Assembly (NCBI RefSeq): GCF_900070205.1
Contig: NZ_FAOO01000017.1
Location: 1-39,011, forward strand
Source of the DNA: Candidatus Thermokryptus mobilis
Lineage (GTDB): Bacteria > Bacteroidota > Ignavibacteria > Kryptoniales > Kryptoniaceae
Length of the DNA stretch: 39,011 bases
Direction of reading: 5' to 3'
Part shown: positions 9,152-17,858 of the stretch, piece after piece
Position numbering within the stretch: position 1 is the first letter of the stretch
Layout of the letters: the number at the start of each line of letters is the position of its first letter
Notes under the pieces: model-generated
Told to the model about the DNA's origin: nothing
The model's input: the letters and a program-made list of their open reading frames with translations, nothing else
Databases searched by the model: none
Made by a program: the position numbers and the translations under genes

Positions 9152-9954
9152 TCCCCAAGCTCCTCAATTGCTTTTAGAATCGCTCTAACCCTTTTTAAAT
9201 TTTCAATGGTTGATTCTATCAACGGCAAATGATGTGTTTCAATTGTGATATTGTCAAGCACTTTATCGTGTATTATCGCCTTAAGTTGTCCAAACCAATT
9301 AACCGAGCCATCACCCACAAGAAGACATTTAAACTCAGGTTGATTTACCGCATCCTTGACATGAATGTTAAAGATAAAGTTCTTTATCCTTTCATACCCG
9401 ATTGGAAATGCGAATTCTCCAGACCCGACAGCATTAGCAGGATCCCAATTAGCACCAAGATTTACCGCACCCGCCTTCTCCAATATCCTTGCAGTGTTAA
9501 CCCCACTATCACAATAGAAACCAGGTTCATTTTCAATCGCAAGGTTAAATTTCTCCTCATACGCATACCTAGCGACATCTTTAAGTATCTCAACTACAAA
9601 TTCCTCCGGCGTCCCATCTCTGACAAAACCAAAAATAATTATCTTTTCCACACCGAGTTTCCTCGCAAGCTTAAATGTTTCCGGCAAAACTTCACCGATT
9701 TCAAATTTCAATCTTTCAGAATCGCTCGGTTTGATTTTAAATAGCCCTGGTGAAAGTGCCGTTATCCTAATCCTTCCGGATGAAACCCCTCTTAAGATAA
9801 AATCAATATCTTTTTCATCAGCAAATGGAACTCGCTTATCATAACTTCCAATACAACGAAGTTCATAATTTCTGATTCCAAGTTTCAAACCGATCTCAAA
9901 CGCCTCCCTTATATCAAGTGAAATTTCATCGCTGACAATACCGATCTCAAACAT
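9148..9954 (-). CDS. Sugar phosphate isomerase/epimerase (xylose-isomerase-like TIM barrel)
   Basis: AP-endonuclease-family-2 TIM barrel, the family of IolE, IolI, tagatose epimerases and hydroxypyruvate isomerase. The metal-binding acids and histidines lie at the ends of strands: LAIENEPG (Glu), GANWDPANA (Asp), FNIHVKD (His and Asp) and ITIETHH (Glu and His). 268 residues is a normal single domain. An AAGGGAT about 8 bases before the ATG is a fair ribosome site. It lies 19 bases after the GH67-like gene and is coupled to the Gfo/Idh/MocA gene. Likely role: interconverting or dehydrating a keto sugar released by the upstream glycosidases. The exact reaction cannot be assigned. Confidence 0.88.
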   Translation of the reverse strand: MFEIGIVSDEISLDIREAFEIGLKLGIRNYELRCIGSYDKRVPFADEKDIDFILRGVSSGRIRITALSPGLFKIKPSDSERLKFEIGEVLPETFKLARKLGVEKIIIFGFVRDGTPEEFVVEILKDVARYAYEEKFNLAIENEPGFYCDSGVNTARILEKAGAVNLGANWDPANAVGSGEFAFPIGYERIKNFIFNIHVKDAVNQPEFKCLLVGDGSVNWFGQLKAIIHDKVLDNITIETHHLPLIESTIENLKRVRAILKAIEELGE

Positions 9955-9973
9955 TTCTTAATCCCTTTTATTT

Positions 9974-12310
9974 TTAATAAAGCATCATAGCAGATCTTTT
10001 CCACATATAATCTGGATCAATATATGGCTCATCATCCGCATGTTTTTTCATAAGCTCAATCTTATTCTTCAAAAGCTCGCAGAAATTTTCACCATGTATT
10101 AGCGGTGTCTCCCCCATGTCCGTTAAAGCCATAAATTCAACATCGTTGCGATGTTCCCATAAATTGATAAGTTCAAATGTATTCTCAATTTCAAGCTCAA
10201 TCATATCCCTTAACTTTTTCTTGAGATCGCTCCTCTCAACCTCACTTTTACTCTCAATATAACCATGAACACAAACAATCCAAGCAGATACATTCCTTAT
10301 CGTCATAAACCAACATTTCAATGCCTTCAATCTAACCAACTGATCAAACAAAACCTTCAATTTTTGTGAATTTTTATCCTCAACTTTTTCAATTTCAACT
10401 TCAAGCAACTTTATCGCTTCTTTCAATGGTGGAAATAGATACTTATCCATCCTTTCCACCGCAAGCTCACACCTTTCTTTATCAGTTAGCTCAAACAAGA
10501 CATCCCGCATTAAATCAACATTATTTGGGTTATGGGGGGTTGAACACATAAATTCCTCATAATATCTTCGCTCAACCTCTGGAATAGCTTCAATGTTTGG
10601 CACAAGAGGTCTGACCCAAATCCTAAGCCAAGTGAATCCGAATGTTGAATACAATGGGATTGGGTTCGGATAAGAAAGTATCGCTTCCTCTGTTAATTTC
10701 CACACCTTTATTAACACATCGGCACTTCCACCAACCCATGAGTTTGCAATCCTTCCTATTTCTTCATTTATGTCAATGTTCTGATTAAATTGAAAAATTC
10801 TTATGATTTCCTGATTTATGTTATACGGGACAAGATTCGGTGGATTTATACCACCCATATGAGCCACATGATCTACGCCAATTGATTTAAGTGCTTTTAA
10901 TTTTTGATACGTAAGCCAAGGGTAAGGAATCCCAATAAGCGGATCAAAAAATGTATAAGGTCCGGAAACAAAGTAAAAATGAGCATTTGATTTTTTCAAT
11001 TTAAGTTCATGGATAAGATCCCTTTCTTTTTCATCAACCTTGATGTGAAGAGGGGTTCCACCAATCTCTTTAACATCCGAATATTTTGGATGTGAATAAG
11101 GCAAATGCCAGCCTCTTCCAAGAAGTGAATTTGTTTCAATCTCAATTCTATCTTCAATCCCATTCCAGATAATTTCATGCTCTCCGTAAAATGGTTCAAG
11201 TCGTGTTATAACCCTAAAATTAGGATTGATCTCAGAGGCGGAATCTCTCAAAGTCCTAAGAAATCTTAAAACATTTTCTCCAGCAACTTTTGCTATCTCC
11301 TCATCGCTTTTCCACTCACGGATAAGATAAGCCCCTCCATTTCTCCCAACATAAAGTGATTTAGTATGTTCAAATCCAGCACCACTATCATTCGTCCAGA
11401 TTGAAATAAATTCAAGCTCTGGAACCTCTTTTAATAATTTCCTAAGCATCTCAGCATAATGCTCAAGAACTCTTGGATGAGCTATCGTAAGGTTAAATCT
11501 CGGTTTAAAGCTTCTAAATGGATGGTCAACCCGCGCGCCTCTAAGCATTGGATATCTTGCGAAAATTTCCTCTGGGACAGAGCGTGGCTCAAAACAAAGA
11601 AGTCCTGGCACAAGCCCATACTTTAAAGCAAGTTTTGCATTCTTTTTGAGAAAGGCAAGATTTATGCTCAGGTAGTAAAATGGATAAACACCACGATTAA
11701 GCTCGCTGTAGACAAATTGATCAAGCGCTGGTAAATATGTATAAAACATCGGATAAACCTCACCCTTAGGACCGATTTCAATTCCCATGGGAAATCCAAG
11801 CCCATTCACTTCAACATGAGTAAAGCCATATTTTGCGAGCCCGCGAATATAGCCTTCCCTATCAAAATTTCTCTGAATTCTGCCCTGCTGAGTTAAAAAG
11901 AAATCATTAACAGTTCGTATCCACTTGAAAGCGGGAGAAAAAAATTTGCCCCCAAGAAATTCTTCTATATCATCATTTAGCTTATCCTCAATTATGTGTG
12001 AGTAAAAGGAATAAAGAAATTCCATCCTTGATGCACTCATTATGCCAGAGCCGTTTTCATTGATACGAAAATACACAAAATAGTTATTGAAATCATGTAT
12101 CCCCTTATCATATCCTTCATATAGAAATTCATCTGCAGTTGATATATAGAAAACTCCATTTTCAAGGTCTATCTCCTTAACTTCGGCCTCTTCAATTCTC
12201 ACATTACCTATAAAATTTTTAAGCTCAAGAGCAACTGTCCTAACAACCGGCGCGCAACCTTTATGATAACAGATTACGCTAACCTTTTTTAGAGCGTCTT
12301 TAACTTTCAT
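9974..12310 (-). CDS. GH67/GH20-like TIM-barrel glycosidase candidate
   Basis: No signal peptide, so cytosolic. The N-terminal part (about 1-120) reads like the small alpha/beta domain that precedes the barrel in GH67 alpha-glucuronidases and GH20 enzymes. A TIM barrel follows, with FISIWTNDSGAGFE near 302-314; the WTND segment and following Glu lie where strand 4 acids lie in such enzymes. The last 250 residues are helical, with Trp-rich and His-rich segments. The 778-residue length and domain order fit GH67 (about 700-830), but the classic GH67 residues cannot be confirmed by eye. GGGAGA overlapping the stop of the transporter gene gives a strong ribosome site 4 bases from the ATG. It follows the SSS carrier, suggesting it acts on imported oligosaccharides. 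Confidence 0.55.
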   Translation of the reverse strand: MKVKDALKKVSVICYHKGCAPVVRTVALELKNFIGNVRIEEAEVKEIDLENGVFYISTADEFLYEGYDKGIHDFNNYFVYFRINENGSGIMSASRMEFLYSFYSHIIEDKLNDDIEEFLGGKFFSPAFKWIRTVNDFFLTQQGRIQRNFDREGYIRGLAKYGFTHVEVNGLGFPMGIEIGPKGEVYPMFYTYLPALDQFVYSELNRGVYPFYYLSINLAFLKKNAKLALKYGLVPGLLCFEPRSVPEEIFARYPMLRGARVDHPFRSFKPRFNLTIAHPRVLEHYAEMLRKLLKEVPELEFISIWTNDSGAGFEHTKSLYVGRNGGAYLIREWKSDEEIAKVAGENVLRFLRTLRDSASEINPNFRVITRLEPFYGEHEIIWNGIEDRIEIETNSLLGRGWHLPYSHPKYSDVKEIGGTPLHIKVDEKERDLIHELKLKKSNAHFYFVSGPYTFFDPLIGIPYPWLTYQKLKALKSIGVDHVAHMGGINPPNLVPYNINQEIIRIFQFNQNIDINEEIGRIANSWVGGSADVLIKVWKLTEEAILSYPNPIPLYSTFGFTWLRIWVRPLVPNIEAIPEVERRYYEEFMCSTPHNPNNVDLMRDVLFELTDKERCELAVERMDKYLFPPLKEAIKLLEVEIEKVEDKNSQKLKVLFDQLVRLKALKCWFMTIRNVSAWIVCVHGYIESKSEVERSDLKKKLRDMIELEIENTFELINLWEHRNDVEFMALTDMGETPLIHGENFCELLKNKIELMKKHADDEPYIDPDYMWKRSAMMLY

Positions 12311-12319
12311 AAATTCTCC

Positions 12320-14230
12320 CTATTTTTGTTTATTTGCTCTGGCAAATTCAAGATACCGCTTAAACTTTAATTCCGCCTTTCTACCATAATAAACCATCAA
12401 ACCGCCAAAGATGATGTATATTACGCTTACTGCGAAGAATATGAATATATCCCTCTTGGAACCACCAACAAATGAAAGGAAGGGTATCAAGACACCAATC
12501 AAAATAATGATAGCCCCAAGCAATGGAAAGGTTGAAACCTCTTTTTCCCCTTTTCCGTAAACTTCTTCTACAACATCAACAGGTGTTTCAATCCTCTTGA
12601 AGAAATTCTCAATGACATCTCTATCAGTTGGCTCCTCTTTGATGAACCTATTGGAATAAACCAGGCTAAATCCAAGAGCAAAAGACCCAACAATTAAAAT
12701 TATGATTTTAGCTGGGACAACCTCCCCTGTTATATTCAATGCAAAAATTAATAAATAAAAAACGGAAACAATAAAAGAAACAAAATAAAGCGTTTTTCTT
12801 TTTGAAAGGTAAAGTTGTCTTATTTTATAACTTAGCATCAAAACCGCAAAGGTAGAAATCGCAGCTATATAAACCTGTAACCCCATTGACCAACCCGCTA
12901 CGAATCTTGCCATAGCTCCAACTGCAAGACCCCAAATTATACTCAAAAATGCACCCCATCTTGGTATCCTTTTTGAGATCAAGCCAAATGTGAGCGGAAT
13001 TATCACCGGGATATTAAACAAGGTGAAAAATGTAGTCATGATATTGAAAATACCAAATTCGCTATGGATATAAATCAACGCCTCAATGATTACAATTAAA
13101 CCGAGGACAAGCGAAATTATTCTGCCGAATTTGAATTGTTTCGCTTCACTTGCACTGGGATTTAACAAACTCAGATAGATATCGCGCGTAATTATTGAAC
13201 CGACATAATTGTAAACGCTTGAAAGAGTGCTCATAGTCGCAGCAAGCATTGCAGACATAAGAAGACCAATTAAACCAACAGGTAAAAACTTTAAAGCTAC
13301 GGCAAGATAAACTAGATCGTTCGGTTGAAAAAATTTCTTGAAGAAATCAACCTGTGTTAAATCTGGCCAAATTATCCTTGCAACAAGTGGCGGAATGGCA
13401 AAAAGTAAAGGTTGCGCAAAAGATAAAATGGAAGCCAAAATCCCAACTTTCAAAGCCGACTTCTCATCAACAACACTATAAAATCTTTGCGAAGCCCCAG
13501 ATGCAATGCCAAAAATTCCTATTAAGTATATCGCCACGAGGAAATGAAAGTCATAATGGACATTATTATAAATATGTTCAAATACAAGCGCCGGTGATTT
13601 TTCAAGCAAACCTTTAACACCACCAATGAGACTTAAACTCAAAGGTGAAACTATCAAAGTAATACTTAACAAAATTACAAACTGAAGAAAATCCGTAATC
13701 ATAACCCCCCATAAACCTCCAAGGAATGTATAAATTAAAATCACAACTCCTGTTATAATTATCAAAAGGTCAAGATCAATCCCGAAAAGAGGCGCAAGGA
13801 ATTTACAGGTAGCTGAAAGCTGCGCCCCAGCTGAAAGTATGAAATTCAGCGAAATCACCCAGCCGAGCAATTGTTGAGTCTGACGATTGAATCTCGTTTG
13901 AGTGTATTCAATCGGTGATAGAACACGCGACCTACGCCATCTCTTAGCTGTCAGTAGAGCACCGATAAAATAAGTCACTATCCCACTGCTTATGTAGATA
14001 ACCCCATACCAAGAGGAATGGTATATAAAACCAGCAGCTGCTGTAAATGTCCAAGCGCTGAAGTTGGTCATATATAGCGATATACCGCTCACCCACCAAG
14101 GTATCCTATTACCCCCAGCAAAGTAATCCCTAACACTTCTGCTGAACCTTGAAAAATATACCCCAACCCCGATCATCAAAATGAAATAAAATACAAGGAC
14201 AATATAATCAACAGGTTGTGCCAGTCGCAT
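12320..14230 (-). CDS. Sodium:solute symporter family (SSS) sugar or sugar-acid transporter
   Basis: Inner-membrane carrier of the LeuT fold driven by sodium. It opens with DYIVLVFYFILMIGVGVYFS and FAGGNRIPWWVSG, the standard SSS start (helix 1, then the GG-N-R-x-x-WW segment). About 14 hydrophobic helices follow, including FLGGLWGVMITDFLQF (the conserved helix 5 region of SSS) and MLAATMSTLSSVYNY with the Ser/Thr cluster of the second sodium site. The last 80 residues hold a hydrophilic loop and two more helices. At 636 residues it is slightly long. Its ATG shares one base with the stop of the six-hairpin gene upstream (TAATG). Position between two cytosolic glycosidases points to import of a glycan fragment or uronate. 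Confidence 0.92.
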   Translation of the reverse strand: MRLAQPVDYIVLVFYFILMIGVGVYFSRFSRSVRDYFAGGNRIPWWVSGISLYMTNFSAWTFTAAAGFIYHSSWYGVIYISSGIVTYFIGALLTAKRWRRSRVLSPIEYTQTRFNRQTQQLLGWVISLNFILSAGAQLSATCKFLAPLFGIDLDLLIIITGVVILIYTFLGGLWGVMITDFLQFVILLSITLIVSPLSLSLIGGVKGLLEKSPALVFEHIYNNVHYDFHFLVAIYLIGIFGIASGASQRFYSVVDEKSALKVGILASILSFAQPLLFAIPPLVARIIWPDLTQVDFFKKFFQPNDLVYLAVALKFLPVGLIGLLMSAMLAATMSTLSSVYNYVGSIITRDIYLSLLNPSASEAKQFKFGRIISLVLGLIVIIEALIYIHSEFGIFNIMTTFFTLFNIPVIIPLTFGLISKRIPRWGAFLSIIWGLAVGAMARFVAGWSMGLQVYIAAISTFAVLMLSYKIRQLYLSKRKTLYFVSFIVSVFYLLIFALNITGEVVPAKIIILIVGSFALGFSLVYSNRFIKEEPTDRDVIENFFKRIETPVDVVEEVYGKGEKEVSTFPLLGAIIILIGVLIPFLSFVGGSKRDIFIFFAVSVIYIIFGGLMVYYGRKAELKFKRYLEFARANKQK

Positions 14231-15822
14231 TATATATCCTTCTTTGATTTTTTCAAATAAATTTTAACCTTTGCCTCATCTTTAATCAAGCCGGAAAAAT
14301 TCACATAACGGCTCTTCTCAACCTTAACATTTTTAAAATCAACTGACCTTCCGTTAAATATAACCTTATCAGCTAACGCCCCCTCCGGTAAAAGGACATT
14401 AAAATCAACAAAGGAATTTTCAACCGTTACATTAATTGAAATTTTATCACCGTCAAATTCAAACTCATAAAATAAACCCCTACCCGAAGCGTCATAATAA
14501 GCGCTAACCTCCGCTCTGTCCACCTCAGCCGAAAGCCAGCGTGGCGATAATTTAACCTTTTTAAAGAGTTTAAACTTATCCTCAACCCCAGCCAATCCAT
14601 CCATCAAAGCATAAAACATCGCACTTGAACCCCAAACATCTTTTGATGACTCCATCGGGCTCGTCATCTTTTCTTGACTAAGTGGTGTCCCATCAGGAAA
14701 ATACCATAGATAACTTTTCTTTGTCTTAATAGCAAGTTCATAATACCTCCTCAATATGTCAACACCATACCATTCAAATCCATGGTCAAAGGCTGCTTTA
14801 GCTAGCTCCCCACCCACAAGTGGCATAATCCCACCATTACAATATGCACCGCGAATGATTCTCTCATCTCCAAAAATCCCATCTGGAAACGGTGGATCAA
14901 TTGAAAACCATTCAGCAAAAGCTTGCGTTCTTTTTCTTCTCTCCAGGTATTCGTTTATGATTGAAACAGCCATTTTATGAGTAGCAACCCCACGATTAAT
15001 ATCCATCGGATTGCTCAAACTTAACTGCTGAGATTCATCAACACCTTCAATTGTAACAGGCGTTATCTTAACGAAATGGGTGTAAAATTTCCCGTTCCAA
15101 CAAATTTTATTCATCCTTCGCTTTAACCTCTCAGCTCTTTCTCTCCATTTATTTGCTTTTTTCTTATCTTTAAAATAATCGTAGAAAAACGACATTATTA
15201 AAAACGCCTCATAGTATCCGCTATTATCTCCATGCATTATCCCCCAGAAAGTATTTTCATCTATCTGAAACTGCAACCAATTATGCTTACCCGCCGTATA
15301 AGCGAAATCCCAAGTGTCAATTGTATAAGCCCTTTTGACGAGTTTTAATTTTTTATCCCACCTCCACGGATGCGTCAAGATGTAATTGAGTGCCTTTTCC
15401 ATCTTCGGCAACAGTTTGCGAACCCAAAGGTCATCTCCAGTTGATTGCCAAACGAGAAAAATCGCTTTAATAAAACGAAATTCCACATCCGCCTCAACTG
15501 GAACGCGAACATATTTAGCCCAATTTTCCCTCTCACAAGGCAATTTCTCCGGGAAAACAGTGAAATAGTCAAAAATTCTTCCGTTATCAGCCTGGGTCTC
15601 CGCAAAATGTTCAACGACACTTCTTAAATCGTCAAAATATTTTGAAGCCCTAAGATGATCGGCTATCGTCCTTATCCAAAATGAAGGTGCATCCGGATCA
15701 ATATAAGCCCTTATCTTTTTCGCATCAATATAAACATCAACCCTATTTTCATCAAAAAAGTATTTGATAACTGGGATGAACTCATCAAATTCGGGTCTGC
15801 CAGTTTTAATATATGTTTTCAC
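14230..15822 (-). CDS. Cytosolic six-hairpin glycosidase, amylo-alpha-1,6-glucosidase/GH63-like
   Basis: An (alpha/alpha)6 protein without signal peptide. Repeating helix-loop segments carry acids and aromatics: SFWIRTIADH, VEADVEFRFIKA, TIDTWDFAY, MHGDNSGYYEAF, GAYCNGGIMPLVGGE and MESSKDVWGSS. Asp and Glu in TIDTWDF and near the C-terminal end of the barrel are candidates for the catalytic pair, as in glycogen-debranching and GH63/GH37-type enzymes. A small beta-domain (about 430-530) closes the protein. It starts at a GTG (GTGAAAACATAT) just 2 bases after the preceding stop. It probably trims an imported oligosaccharide. The precise family is not assignable by eye. Confidence 0.65.
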   Translation of the reverse strand: MKTYIKTGRPEFDEFIPVIKYFFDENRVDVYIDAKKIRAYIDPDAPSFWIRTIADHLRASKYFDDLRSVVEHFAETQADNGRIFDYFTVFPEKLPCERENWAKYVRVPVEADVEFRFIKAIFLVWQSTGDDLWVRKLLPKMEKALNYILTHPWRWDKKLKLVKRAYTIDTWDFAYTAGKHNWLQFQIDENTFWGIMHGDNSGYYEAFLIMSFFYDYFKDKKKANKWRERAERLKRRMNKICWNGKFYTHFVKITPVTIEGVDESQQLSLSNPMDINRGVATHKMAVSIINEYLERRKRTQAFAEWFSIDPPFPDGIFGDERIIRGAYCNGGIMPLVGGELAKAAFDHGFEWYGVDILRRYYELAIKTKKSYLWYFPDGTPLSQEKMTSPMESSKDVWGSSAMFYALMDGLAGVEDKFKLFKKVKLSPRWLSAEVDRAEVSAYYDASGRGLFYEFEFDGDKISINVTVENSFVDFNVLLPEGALADKVIFNGRSVDFKNVKVEKSRYVNFSGLIKDEAKVKIYLKKSKKDI

Positions 15823-15824
15823 TT

Positions 15825-17858
15825 TTAACCCTTGATATATTTTTTTATCTTACCGAAAATTAAATCCCTATACTCTGACTCAATAACGGAGAGAAAGGCA
15901 TAAATCACCATACCAAGACACCAAGAGTGTGAAAGTGTTAAAATTGTTCCAGACGGTCGCAGCCAATCAACATAATAAAATTGTTCAGGCATCATACCGC
16001 GAAGAGCGTTGAAGTCACCGTCAAATCTCGCTATAAATTGAAGCGAAAAACAAATATTATCAATCGTTCTATCAAGATAATAATCATCACCTGTGAATTT
16101 ATAAAGTTTAAGCATCTCAGGAACACAAATCAATCCGTAATTATGAAGATGCTGATTAACAGGGGATGCGATATCGCCACCAACCGTTTTGAAACCATAG
16201 AGATTTAAAATTGTATTTTCAGGAAATTTCAAATTATGAGCAAATCTGAAGGTCATCATTAAATCAGCGCTTTTCTCTGCAAGTTTAAGCCATTTCTTCT
16301 CACCTGTTATCTCATAAAGAAGCACATAAGAAATAACCGCATTATATGTATCTTCAGATGTAGGAACCATAAAGGCATCTTCCGGCGCTCCATAAATTAG
16401 CTCATCAAGTACAAATTTACTATAAAATTCCCCACCTTTGATTGCTGATGTTTTAAATTTCTCATCCCCATAAATTTTATACCATTCACAAAGAGCTGAT
16501 ATCCACATCAAGCCAGCGCACCCCTCCCAAATCTCAACTTCCCCAGTCTTTGAGTTATAATATGATCCGAAATTCCCATCCTCCCTTTGAATTTCAACAG
16601 CATAATTTAGATTTCTTAAAATGCATCCTTTCCAATCCATGTGTTCATACCCGTTTTTCAACTCAAAATCATAAGCTCTGATCAGAAATAAAATCGCTTC
16701 GCTTAAAGTCCGCGCTTGTGTTAGCCCTGGTTTTGGATTCCAACCATCCGTCCATCCATTTTCAAGCGTCCATTGTGACCATAAAATTCCAGAAGGAGTG
16801 CTTCCCTCACTTACAACTTTATCAATCACAGACCTTCCAGCCTCCAGATAATTCGAATTCCGCTTTATGTAGCCATATTTCATTAAAGCAAAAGCATAAG
16901 GAATACCGCTAACCCAAGATATATGCATATGAGGTCTAATGTCCGCATTGTTAACATTTGAACTCAAAACATTATCAAATCCTCGCGTTTCATATATCAC
17001 TCTATGTTCAGGTATATAATGCCAGCGATAAAGACCAAAAGCAGAAATATCAGCACCGTCATCAAGCAAAAACCAAGGGGATGGTTTGTTATTTTCCCTT
17101 AACTCATAATAAAACTTCCTTATAATCCGATCATAAGCGTGGAGATCCGACTCGGAAAAGAACAATCTGAAAGAAAAATTGATCTCCTCTTCAGGATAAA
17201 TTTCAAGAAAATTCTTGATCGCCCGATTATTAAGATACGGGATGTAAGAAGCGGGCTCCTCAGAAAAGGGGAAAATTAACCCTATCTTTACATCATTTAA
17301 ATCCCCAGAGAAAAATATACCCGATTCACCATGGGAGAAATCAACATCAGTCAAAATAGCGAACATAAAGTTTTCTAACCAACAAAAAACCGCCGGAATA
17401 GAAGCCCTCCGAGATGAGAAGGACCAATAATTTGAAACTAAATTGTCGGCATCAACCTCTACAGGATTATATTTGGGATATCTTCTGATTGACTTACCAA
17501 ATGAATTATCCGCATAAAAAATCCCTGGCACAAGCCATCTTGGTTTTCCGACATCAAGAAAATTAAAAATTATCCTAAATCTGCCCTTTGATATGTCTTT
17601 ACCCCTGAACAAAACTTCATAATTAAACTTAAGACCATCGGATTCCTCAAATACCTTAACAATACAACTAAAATCAGCAACACTACCAAAAATCTTCACC
17701 CATCCTTTACTTGAAACGAAATCTTTTATATTTATTTTTTCAATACAATTTTCACCTTCAAATTCACCAAGTCCATCAATTGAAATTATAATCTTACCCA
17801 TTTTTTCAAACTGTAAAACTCCAGGGGAGTTTCTATCGGCTGTTCTAATTATCATCAT
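15825..17858 (-). CDS. Large cytosolic six-hairpin protein of unknown activity
   Basis: The first 240 residues are beta-rich (sandwich-like); the remainder (about 255-660) is an (alpha/alpha) barrel with regularly spaced aromatic helices, for example GYEHMDWKGCILRNLNYA, EIWEGCAGLMWISALCEW and ASPVNQHLHNYGLICVPEM. HLHNYG and QREDGNFGSYY look like cleft segments. No signal peptide. The build resembles D-glucuronyl C5-epimerase-like and six-hairpin glycosidases, but I do not recognise the family and leave the reaction open. Its ATG overlaps the GH38 stop by 4 bases; an ATG one codon later is an equally good start. The tight coupling to the alpha-mannosidase suggests they share a substrate. Confidence 0.6.
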   Translation of the reverse strand: MMIIRTADRNSPGVLQFEKMGKIIISIDGLGEFEGENCIEKINIKDFVSSKGWVKIFGSVADFSCIVKVFEESDGLKFNYEVLFRGKDISKGRFRIIFNFLDVGKPRWLVPGIFYADNSFGKSIRRYPKYNPVEVDADNLVSNYWSFSSRRASIPAVFCWLENFMFAILTDVDFSHGESGIFFSGDLNDVKIGLIFPFSEEPASYIPYLNNRAIKNFLEIYPEEEINFSFRLFFSESDLHAYDRIIRKFYYELRENNKPSPWFLLDDGADISAFGLYRWHYIPEHRVIYETRGFDNVLSSNVNNADIRPHMHISWVSGIPYAFALMKYGYIKRNSNYLEAGRSVIDKVVSEGSTPSGILWSQWTLENGWTDGWNPKPGLTQARTLSEAILFLIRAYDFELKNGYEHMDWKGCILRNLNYAVEIQREDGNFGSYYNSKTGEVEIWEGCAGLMWISALCEWYKIYGDEKFKTSAIKGGEFYSKFVLDELIYGAPEDAFMVPTSEDTYNAVISYVLLYEITGEKKWLKLAEKSADLMMTFRFAHNLKFPENTILNLYGFKTVGGDIASPVNQHLHNYGLICVPEMLKLYKFTGDDYYLDRTIDNICFSLQFIARFDGDFNALRGMMPEQFYYVDWLRPSGTILTLSHSWCLGMVIYAFLSVIESEYRDLIFGKIKKYIKG

